Shown here piece after piece: positions 1 to 5,343 of a DNA stretch of 5,343 bases (positions are counted from its first letter, which is position 1; every line of letters begins with the position of its first letter). The DNA comes from Flavobacteriales bacterium (GTDB taxonomy: Bacteria > Bacteroidota > Bacteroidia > Flavobacteriales_D > Sanyastnellaceae): contig JAPKAW010000141.1 of NCBI GenBank assembly GCA_028825055.1, forward strand, positions 1-5,343. The letters run 5' to 3'. The notes under the pieces are model-generated. The model was not told the origin of the DNA. It was given only the letters and a program-made list of their open reading frames with translations, and made no database searches. The translations under genes were made by a program, and so were the position numbers.

Positions 1-2281
1 CCTCTTGGAACGGTGCAATGGTAGTTTCTACCGGCTGTCGATTGGGAGGAGGGGTCGCAATGGTACTCAAATCCCGCGCGCCCATCAGGCTGAATTGAAG
101 CGTCCGTGGAATCGGCGTAGCGGTGAGGGTCAATGTATCGACGTTGGCCCGGAGCATTTTGAGCTTGTCCTTGACGGCTACACCGAATTTCTGCTCCTCG
201 TCAATAATTAGTAGCCCTAAATCCTTGAATTTCACCCGTTTTCCAACCAATGCGTGAGTTCCGATTAGGATGTCGACTTGGCCGGCTTCCAACTTCTGAA
301 GAGTTTCAGTCATGGCCTTGCCCGTCTTGAAACGGTTGATATAATCTACCGTCACAGGGAAATCACGCAATCTCCGTGAAAAGCTCCGGTAGTGTTGCAT
401 GGACAAAATAGTCGTTGGTACGAGCACCGCGACCTGCTTGCCATCTGCCGCAGCTTTGAACGCGGCACGTATGGCCACCTCGGTCTTTCCAAATCCCACG
501 TCACCGCAGACAAGGCGGTCCATGGGAATGGGCTTTTCCATGTCGCGTTTAACGGCTTCAATGGCCGAATGTTGGTCGGGCGTTTCTTCAAACATGAAGC
601 TAGCCTCTAGCTCATGAAGCATATAATTGTCGGGAGAAAACGCAATGCCCTCCGCTTGTTTTCGTTGCGCGTAGAGCTTGAGGAGATCAAATGCCAGCTC
701 TTTGACGCGGGTTTTCGTCTTGGCTTTGGTCGCGGCCCAAGCGCCAGTACCCAGCTTGCTTATTTTGGGCTTAGTGCCCTCCTTCGAAGTGTATTTCGAG
801 ATGCGGTGTAGTGAGTGGATATTGACGTACAGGACATCACCACCTTTGTAGGTCAGCCGGATAGCTTCCTGCTCTTTCCCGTTGACTTCAATCTTTTGCA
901 ACCCGCTGAATTCTCCTATACCGTGGTCGATATGAACGACGAAATCGCCGGGCTGAAGGGCCATTAACTCCTTGAGCGTGAGCGCTTGCTTGTTTTTCTG
1001 GAATCCGTCCTTGAGACGAAATCGATGGTATCGCTCAAACAGCTCATGGTCTGTGTAGACAAGGAGCTTGAGGTCTTTGTCGACAAATCCAGCGCTCAAC
1101 TCGAGGGGAATCGGTTGGTGCGGCACCTCCTCCTCGCGGTCGGCAAAGATGTCGTGTAAACGCTCAATCTGAGTGGCTTGACCGGCAACAATGACATTGT
1201 GGTACCCTTGCCGATGATTACCCTGCAAATTGGAGGAAATCAGGTCGAAATTTTTATTGAAACTGGGCTGTGGAATCATATCCCAGGCGATGACGACGCG
1301 CTCTGGGAAGCTTGTTCCTCCGTCGAACTCTTGGACATGAAAGGGTTCAATTAGGCGCTTAAAGTTCTGCGGTCCGATGAATAAATCGGAAGGCGGAGTG
1401 TAGGCCATTTGGTCGGAAACCCTTTCAAATGCAGTCTCAGCGCGTTCCATGGCCTGTTCCAAATGCCTCTCGCAGCGGTTGGCATCGGTCATCCAAATGC
1501 GCGTATTGGCCGGGATGAAATTGAAAATCGGCTCAACTGTTTCATGCAAATTGCGATCTCCCACATTGGGAACGATTACAGCACGGGTCATCTTATTAAT
1601 GCTGAGTTGATTGATAGGGTTGAATTTCCTGATGGATTCCACCTCATCGCCAAAGAACTCAATACGGTAAGGATGGTCAAAGGAGAATGAAAACACATCG
1701 ACAATGCCGCCACGGATAGCATAGTGCCCCGGTTCATAAACAAAGTCAACCTTTTGGAACCCATATTCAATAAAGACCTCGTCCAAGAAGTCAAGGGTGT
1801 AAGATTCGCCCAATGAGAGCGTAAACGTTTGCTTGGATAGCTCTCTACGACTGATGACTTGTTCCGCAATGGCCTCAGCAAAGGTCACAACGACCACGCC
1901 GTTCTGGGCGCGGTTGATTTCATTGAGCACTTCGGCGCGCATCGCAATGTTGGCGTTTTCCGTGACTTCTTCTTGGTATGGAACCCGTGCGGATCTTGGA
2001 AAGAAAAGCACGCGTTGCCGTTTGCCAAGTAACTGCTCTAAGTCATTGAGAAGATAGGCGGCAGACTCTTTGTCGTCCAATATGAACAGGTGGCTTGCAC
2101 GGGGTTCCCCTGCAGACGCTTGCTCAAGTTCCAAATCGATACAAGCTGCGGCGAGAAGTGCGGTCGCGGAACCGACGATGCCTTTGAGTTCTGTTTTCGC
2201 AGACGCTTGCTCCCAGGTCCTCCGCAGCATTTGAGTGCGAGGGTCCGATCGATAAAACGCCAACAGGTCTTCAACACGCAT
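1..2281 (-). CDS. mfd: Transcription-repair coupling factor Mfd (N-terminal 760 residues, C-terminus beyond window)
   Basis: Mfd is the cytoplasmic ATP-driven translocase that removes RNA polymerase stalled at DNA lesions and recruits the UvrA/UvrB excision machinery. The frame was read in full from 2281 to the left edge with no stop or frameshift. Seen in order: a UvrB-homology module (about residues 1-330) with the YAIRGGIVDVF motif at 187-197; a variable linker; the RNA-polymerase-interacting CarD-like domain (about 434-540) with GDFVVHIDHGIGEF near 445-458; then helicase lobe 1 with Walker A GDVGFGKT (593-600), the DEEQ box (694-697) and the TLTATPIPRTLQ motif III. The family is usually about 1,100-1,150 residues, so roughly a third (helicase lobe 2 and the UvrA-masking C-terminal domain) lies outside. 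The ATG at 2281 is the first start after an in-frame stop at 2312-2314, and MRVEDLLAFY fits known N-termini. No Shine-Dalgarno is visible. It lies 57 bases after fbp. DEEQ replaces the DEEH of E. coli, which I recall as a common variant. Confidence 0.97.
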   Translation of the reverse strand, partial: MRVEDLLAFYRSDPRTQMLRRTWEQASAKTELKGIVGSATALLAAACIDLELEQASAGEPRASHLFILDDKESAAYLLNDLEQLLGKRQRVLFFPRSARVPYQEEVTENANIAMRAEVLNEINRAQNGVVVVTFAEAIAEQVISRRELSKQTFTLSLGESYTLDFLDEVFIEYGFQKVDFVYEPGHYAIRGGIVDVFSFSFDHPYRIEFFGDEVESIRKFNPINQLSINKMTRAVIVPNVGDRNLHETVEPIFNFIPANTRIWMTDANRCERHLEQAMERAETAFERVSDQMAYTPPSDLFIGPQNFKRLIEPFHVQEFDGGTSFPERVVIAWDMIPQPSFNKNFDLISSNLQGNHRQGYHNVIVAGQATQIERLHDIFADREEEVPHQPIPLELSAGFVDKDLKLLVYTDHELFERYHRFRLKDGFQKNKQALTLKELMALQPGDFVVHIDHGIGEFSGLQKIEVNGKEQEAIRLTYKGGDVLYVNIHSLHRISKYTSKEGTKPKISKLGTGAWAATKAKTKTRVKELAFDLLKLYAQRKQAEGIAFSPDNYMLHELEASFMFEETPDQHSAIEAVKRDMEKPIPMDRLVCGDVGFGKTEVAIRAAFKAAADGKQVAVLVPTTILSMQHYRSFSRRLRDFPVTVDYINRFKTGKAMTETLQKLEAGQVDILIGTHALVGKRVKFKDLGLLIIDEEQKFGVAVKDKLKMLRANVDTLTLTATPIPRTLQFSLMGARDLSTIATPPPNRQPVETTIAPFQE
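2112..2212. repeat. 14-base direct repeat, in frame, inside the mfd N-terminus
   Basis: GCAGACGCTTGCTC occurs identically at 2112-2125 and 2199-2212 on the plus strand. The copies are 87 bases (29 codons) apart in the same reading phase of mfd, so both encode EQASA (residues 24-28 and 53-57). The flanking bases differ, so the identity stops at 14. It may be chance or helix-sequence convergence. I see no further copies in this window. Confidence 0.6.
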
Positions 2282-2338
2282 CGCTGTAATTCGGGATTTT
2301 CGGACGCGAAGTTACATGGATTCCTCGTTCAATTTCTA

Positions 2339-3334
2339 TTATTGATTTTCCATCCAACAGGAACGCATGCCTTGGATTAGGTGGACACTTCCCACGTAAA
2401 AAGGAGATCGTTGATGCAAGCTTTCAGGGAGTTTTTCGAGGATTGAGCCTAGATCATCTTCTGCCGCACCGCCAGCCTCCAAAGCAAGGAATGCCAATGG
2501 GGCGCACTCGTAACACAGCCGTAATTTGCCGTTTGGATGGCTTTGAGTGCTGGGGTATAGGTAGATTCCGCCTTTGATTAGATTGCGGTGAAAGTCTGAT
2601 ACCAAGCTGCCGATATAGCGGCTTTTAAATCCAAGGTCAGGCGTTTCACGGCAACCCGCAATGAAGCTTTTCGTGGCTTGATTCGCTTCGCTGAGCAACG
2701 CGTCATTGATGGAATAGATGCTGCCTGTTTCGGGAAATTGCATTTTGGCATGTGACAGGAAAAATTCTCCAACAGCCGGGTCGAGCGTGAACCCGTTGAC
2801 CCCAGAACCAGTGGTGTAAACGAGCATTGTGGAAGAGCCGTAAAGGATGTAGCCAGCGACAACTTGTTCTGTACCACGCTGGAGGAAATCGGAGTCACTC
2901 AAGGACTCTCCCATCGGGGTTACCCGTCTGAAAATACTGAAAATGGTTCCAATACTAACGTTGACATCAGCATTGGAACTTCCGTCCAAGGGGTCGATCA
3001 TCACAACGTATTTTCCGGATTTGCCTTGGTCTCCGCAAAGGATGCAGTCCTCCTGCTCTTCTGATCCGATTCCTGCGACAGACTTTCCTGCCGTGAGAAT
3101 CCTCATGAAGGTGCGGTCAGCAAAAACATCGAGCTTTTGCTGGGCTTCATTGTGGGTGTTTTCGGAGCCGGCGTCTCCAAGAATTCCGGCGAGTCCTGCG
3201 CGATTTACCTGGTGATTTACGATTTTAGCGGCAACGCCGATGTCGGTAAGAAGTCGGGTAAGTTGACCGGAAACAAACGGGAATTCCGCTTGTGCATCCA
3301 TGATAAACTCTTGGAGGGTAATGGTTTTTCGCAT
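2339..3334 (-). CDS. fbp: Fructose-1,6-bisphosphatase, class I
   Basis: This cytoplasmic enzyme hydrolyses fructose 1,6-bisphosphate to fructose 6-phosphate and phosphate, the committed step of gluconeogenesis, using divalent metal. At 331 residues it is almost the length of the E. coli enzyme (332 as I recall) and resembles it from end to end. Visible landmarks are the metal-site glutamates in SEEQE (91-95), the metal/phosphate motif DPLDGSS (114-120), the substrate-binding SRYIGSLVSDFHRN (238-251), GGIYLYP (255-261), and KLRLCYE (270-276) with the substrate lysine 270 and metal ligand Glu276. The N-terminal loop aligning with the AMP site reads SGQLT (22-26), where E. coli has TGELT; Lys108-Tyr109 and Arg136, matching other AMP contacts, are kept. 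ATG 3334 is the only ATG after an in-frame stop at 3353-3355; there is no Shine-Dalgarno. It follows rsmA by 63 bases and precedes mfd by 57. It is not the class II or class III type found in some other bacteria. Confidence 0.97.
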   Translation of the reverse strand: MRKTITLQEFIMDAQAEFPFVSGQLTRLLTDIGVAAKIVNHQVNRAGLAGILGDAGSENTHNEAQQKLDVFADRTFMRILTAGKSVAGIGSEEQEDCILCGDQGKSGKYVVMIDPLDGSSNADVNVSIGTIFSIFRRVTPMGESLSDSDFLQRGTEQVVAGYILYGSSTMLVYTTGSGVNGFTLDPAVGEFFLSHAKMQFPETGSIYSINDALLSEANQATKSFIAGCRETPDLGFKSRYIGSLVSDFHRNLIKGGIYLYPSTQSHPNGKLRLCYECAPLAFLALEAGGAAEDDLGSILEKLPESLHQRSPFYVGSVHLIQGMRSCWMENQ

Positions 3335-3397
3335 TTGGCGGCTTTGTTCATTTCATAACCGGATACGAAGTTAATGCACGTCAGATAGAACGCTTTC

Positions 3398-4192
3398 CTA
3401 GGGTTCTTGATCCTCTTGAATAATGCGAGCGAGATGTTGGAAGTCCAGCGGACTGAGTTGCTCCGCTCTAAGACCAAGAGTTGCCGCGTCGATTCCGTCT
3501 AACGAAAGTCCTGCAGAGCGCAGTGCATTGCGCAATGTCTTGCGCCTTTGATTAAATGCTGCCTTTACAATGGTCTTCAAGTGGCCAAACCGGAAGCCTT
3601 CAGGTTGGACTGTTTTCCGGATCAAACGGAGCACACCGCTGTGTACTTTTGGAGGAGGGATAAACACCTCTGGCGCTACCGTAAAGAGGTATTCAGCATC
3701 GTAATAGGTTTGAATCAACACACTAAGTATACCATAGACCTTGGATCCGTGAGAAGAGCAAACGCGTTCAGCCACCTCTTTTTGAAACATTCCGACTAAC
3801 TGGGGAACCTGTTGTATCGTGTCCAATGTCTTAAAGAGAATCTGAGAGCTAATGTTGTAGGGGAAGTTGCCGCAGACGACTACTTGTTGATCGTTGAAGG
3901 AGGTAGACAGCGGCATTTTCAAAAAATCACCTTCTAGTATACGCTCAGAGGGCATCCACTCCTGCTCTTTCAAATGAACGATACTCTCGTGATCTACATC
4001 GATCACCCACAGGTCAATATCGTTTCGACTCAACAGTGGGCGGGTGAGAGCTCCTGTCCCTGGTCCGATTTCAAGAACCGTTATTCCTTGAGTAGAGATA
4101 AGACTGTCTGCGATTCGCTGCGCCGTATGCTGGTCGGCAAGGAAGTGTTGGCCAAGATGCTTCTTGGCTTTGACTGATTGGGAGTGCTTCAT
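3398..4192 (-). CDS. rsmA: 16S rRNA (adenine1518-N6/adenine1519-N6)-dimethyltransferase RsmA (KsgA)
   Basis: RsmA transfers four methyl groups from S-adenosylmethionine to two adjacent adenosines in the 3'-terminal hairpin of 16S rRNA, a late checkpoint of 30S subunit assembly. The 264-residue length is normal for the family. Visible motifs are the N-terminal KKHLGQHFL (10-18), SAM-binding motif I EIGPGTGALT (41-50), the acidic end of strand 2 (VIDVDHES, 63-70), the target-base motif NFPYNISS (109-116), FQKEVAERV (136-144), FIPPPKVHSG (177-186), and the C-terminal FNQRRKTLRNAL (213-224) followed by RAEQLSP (242-248). ATG 4192 is the first start after an in-frame stop at 4202-4204 and is preceded by an A/T-rich leader without Shine-Dalgarno. 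It lies 36 bases after the DUF4286 gene and 63 before fbp. The NFPY form of motif IV, rather than NLPY, is common in Bacteroidota RsmA as I know it. Loss of the enzyme classically gives kasugamycin resistance. Confidence 0.98.
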   Translation of the reverse strand: MKHSQSVKAKKHLGQHFLADQHTAQRIADSLISTQGITVLEIGPGTGALTRPLLSRNDIDLWVIDVDHESIVHLKEQEWMPSERILEGDFLKMPLSTSFNDQQVVVCGNFPYNISSQILFKTLDTIQQVPQLVGMFQKEVAERVCSSHGSKVYGILSVLIQTYYDAEYLFTVAPEVFIPPPKVHSGVLRLIRKTVQPEGFRFGHLKTIVKAAFNQRRKTLRNALRSAGLSLDGIDAATLGLRAEQLSPLDFQHLARIIQEDQEP

Positions 4193-4228
4193 ATAATACG
4201 TTCAATCACAAAGGTCGTCCTACAGTAC

Positions 4229-4585
4229 TTACGCATCAACCAAATGGCCTTCTTCTAAAATCTCTAATGTTGTCCTATAGGCAGCGGCTGATGCGCCAAA
4301 CCGCTTTTGATGTTCGGCCTGAAGCTTCGGCGCGAACTCCAGATTATACTTTTCGAATGATTCGGCGGAATAGGCAACATATTGAACTGCGACGGCTGTC
4401 CCTCCTGCTTCTTCGCCGATAATCTTACATATTCGATACGATTCAAAGCAAAGTGATGAAAATATTTTAGGGATGTGCTCCTCCCTCATAAATAGTAGCC
4501 AATCCTCGTATTTTAAGGAATCTACACTGATCGTGACATTGTATAAAACACGATTTGACCGACGGTTAATAGAAATTTGTCGCAA
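4229..4585 (-). CDS. DUF4286 family protein (function unknown), probable TTG start
   Basis: This is a small soluble protein recognised as DUF4286 from VLYNVTISV (13-21), EDWLLFMREEHIP (27-39), the central VAVQYV strand, FAPKLQAEHQKRFG (84-97) and YRTTLEIL near the end. The alternation of strands and helices suggests a ferredoxin-like alpha/beta fold, but this is inference, and no catalytic motif, signal peptide or membrane segment is visible. Family members that I know are about 100 residues and begin almost directly with the 'xLYNVT' strand. Here there is no ATG, GTG or TTG close to that point, and the nearest standard start is TTG at 4585-4583, giving 118 residues with a 12-residue basic leader (RQISINRRSNR). 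The next in-frame ATG (codon 33) would remove the first strand. It heads the minus-strand block, 36 bases before rsmA, a pairing I recall from other Bacteroidota. The family call is strong; the start is uncertain and the function is unknown. Confidence 0.85.
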   Translation of the reverse strand: MRQISINRRSNRVLYNVTISVDSLKYEDWLLFMREEHIPKIFSSLCFESYRICKIIGEEAGGTAVAVQYVAYSAESFEKYNLEFAPKLQAEHQKRFGASAAAYRTTLEILEEGHLVDA

Positions 4586-4652
4586 AGGTTTGGTGGTTTG
4601 TCGAGATTTTTCTTGTATATTCGAGTTCTGAAATCTTAACCAAGATAAAGTG
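4586..4652. promoter_or_regulatory. Divergent intergenic region with a weak Bacteroidota-type promoter candidate (+ strand)
   Basis: This 67-base A/T-rich spacer separates divergently transcribed genes, so it should carry promoters for both. On the plus strand TATATTCG (4616-4623) matches seven of eight positions of the Bacteroidota -7 element TAnnTTTG, counting the free positions. TTTG occurs upstream at 4589-4592 and 4597-4600, inside the spaced repeat GGTTTG-GT-GGTTTG (4587-4600). The spacings (23 and 15 bases) bracket the usual roughly 19, so the match is imperfect. Initiation near 4630 would leave about 23 bases of leader. On the minus strand TATCTTGG (4650-4643) is a poorer -7 candidate without a -33 partner. 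No operator palindrome or riboswitch-like structure is evident. Confidence 0.3.
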
Positions 4653-4712
4653 ATGCGTACACTTTTCCTCTCCCTGCTCTGTTTATTCGGAGCTTTAACG
4701 GTCCTGCAAGCG
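4653..4712 (+). other. Signal peptide of the exported surface protein
   Basis: Twenty residues comprise one positive charge (Arg2), a hydrophobic stretch from Leu4 to Leu18, and Leu-Gln-Ala before a Gln-Asp-Gln start of the mature chain. This fits signal peptidase I cleavage between Ala20 and Gln21; a Gln immediately after the cut is frequent in Bacteroidota exported proteins. Confidence 0.8.
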
Positions 4713-5343
4713 CAGGATCAATCCCACGGAATCGCCTATCAGGCGGTTGCCCGTGATGCTGATGGCGACCCTCTTTCGGTCGCTGCACTTGATGTCCGAA
4801 TTACCCTCATGGGTAGTAGCGGCGCCTTGTGGCAGGAAACTCAATCTGTAACAACCTCTCAATTCGGCAATCTCGCCCTCACCATTGGTGATGGCGCTGT
4901 GACGCCTGGATTGACAGAATCACTCGACATGGTCGATTGGTCTGTCGCTGGTTTATCCTTCTCTATTGAGGTGGACGCCGGTGCGGGTTATGCTTCTTTT
5001 GGAGAAGTGGATGTACAAGCAGTTCCGATTGCCATGTATGCCCTCAACGGCCAAGAAGAAGAAATTGCAGCTTTGCAAAACCAGTTGGATGGCTTAGACT
5101 CCGACGTTGATGGTTTTGTAGGTGACTTACAGAGCGCTGTTGCGGACAATGTTGCCGCAATTAGTGATCTGGAAGCGTCCGATGCATATCTACTGGGTCT
5201 CATTGAGAGCAACGATGGCGAGATCGCTATTCTGCAATCAACCACGGCTGCCAACACGGCTGACCTCGGTGATATTCTCAATGTTATACAAATCGACGAA
5301 ACAGGAATCACTGTTGAAGATTTGACAATCACTGGAAGCTTGA
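4653..5343 (+). CDS. Exported Bacteroidota surface protein: 'YQAVARD' N-terminal domain plus coiled-coil stalk (3' end beyond window)
   Basis: The frame is open for 230 codons from ATG 4653 to the right edge; the final TGA is out of phase. Residues 1-20 form a signal peptide (Arg2, hydrophobic core LFLSLLCLFGALTVL, cleavage after LQA). Residues about 26-132 match the N-terminal domain common in Bacteroidota surface proteins: GIAYQAVARDADGDPL (26-41), a VRITLM strand, LWQETQSVTTSQFGNLALTIGDG (59-81, split here as LWQETQSVTTS then QFGNLALTIGDG), SFSIEVD (102-108) and VQAVPIAMYALN (121-132). From about 135 to 212 the sequence is acidic and heptad-patterned (Ile138, Leu141, Leu145, Leu148, Val152, Phe155, Leu159), indicating a coiled coil. 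It then passes into DETGITVEDLTITGS, a short beta-turn pattern. Such proteins often end in a fibre-like repeat region with an endosialidase-type chaperone or a type IX sorting tail, neither of which can be seen here. No Shine-Dalgarno is visible. The role is unknown; adhesin or surface fibre is an inference. It is divergent from the DUF4286 gene. Confidence 0.88.
   Translation, partial: MRTLFLSLLCLFGALTVLQAQDQSHGIAYQAVARDADGDPLSVAALDVRITLMGSSGALWQETQSVTTSQFGNLALTIGDGAVTPGLTESLDMVDWSVAGLSFSIEVDAGAGYASFGEVDVQAVPIAMYALNGQEEEIAALQNQLDGLDSDVDGFVGDLQSAVADNVAAISDLEASDAYLLGLIESNDGEIAILQSTTAANTADLGDILNVIQIDETGITVEDLTITGSL

Noticed and set aside
1409..1690. 93-codon plus-strand open frame
   Set aside because: It lies wholly antisense to well-conserved mfd coding sequence and its translation resembles no family I know.
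1..2281. Possible frameshift or decay in mfd, because only short open frames are obvious in this stretch
   Set aside because: Codon-by-codon reading of the minus strand from 2281 to the left edge gives one uninterrupted frame with all expected motifs. The gene simply has no stop inside the window.
2282..2338. Own promoter or terminator in the fbp-mfd gap
   Set aside because: No hairpin with a T-run and no match to TAnnTTTG with a -33 partner could be found by eye; read-through from fbp is the simpler reading.
4193..4228. Small stem AGG-ACGA-CCT between the DUF4286 gene and rsmA as a terminator
   Set aside because: The stem is only three base pairs with no adequate T-tract; it cannot be supported as an intrinsic terminator.
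4653..4690. Cys10 of the signal peptide as a lipoprotein lipobox
   Set aside because: The Cys sits in the middle of the hydrophobic core, too close to the N-terminus for a lipoprotein cleavage site; the LQA/Q site further on fits better.
4988..5332. 114-codon minus-strand open frame rich in Ser and Ala
   Set aside because: It is the antisense shadow of the heptad-patterned surface protein; its low-complexity composition follows from the repeated codons on the other strand.
5341..5343. Terminal TGA as the stop of the surface protein gene
   Set aside because: The phase from ATG 4653 reads AGC TTG A at the edge, so the TGA is out of frame and the gene continues.
1..5343. Mobile element, CRISPR array, tRNA or defence cassette
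   Set aside because: No terminal inverted repeats, transposase motifs, periodic repeats or cloverleaf sequences were seen. Genes are closely spaced housekeeping genes plus one surface protein.

Overview
The window looks like chromosomal DNA from a member of the Bacteroidota, most likely a Flavobacteriia-type organism. The evidence is a gene for a DUF4286 protein, which I know mainly from this phylum, sitting beside rsmA. The secreted protein at the right end also opens with the 'YQAVARD' domain typical of Bacteroidota surface proteins. Starts lack Shine-Dalgarno sequences and fall in A/T-rich leaders, and base composition is roughly half G+C by eye. I cannot place it below phylum or class.

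Layout. Positions 1-4585 carry four genes in a row on the minus strand. In transcription order they are a DUF4286 protein (4585-4229), rsmA/ksgA for the 16S rRNA dimethyladenosine transferase (4192-3398), fbp for class I fructose-1,6-bisphosphatase (3334-2339), and mfd for the transcription-repair coupling factor (from 2281, running off the left edge). The gaps are 36, 63 and 57 bases with no convincing terminator, so one transcript is plausible. Positions 4586-4652 form a 67-base divergent spacer. On the plus strand from 4653, an exported surface protein runs off the right edge: signal peptide, Bacteroidota N-terminal domain, then a coiled-coil stalk.

The two genes that cross the window edges, mfd and the surface protein, were recovered by direct translation. 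mfd is open for 760 codons without a frameshift, and the surface protein is open for 230 codons.

Functionally, the minus-strand block is housekeeping: ribosome maturation, gluconeogenesis and transcription-coupled DNA repair, plus one uncharacterised conserved protein. These genes share no pathway. The plus-strand gene is accessory in character. I see no mobile element, CRISPR array, tRNA, rRNA or toxin-antitoxin pair, and no clear evidence of a new multi-gene system. The observations most worth following are the surface protein, the missing ATG of the DUF4286 gene, and the altered AMP-loop residues of the FBPase.
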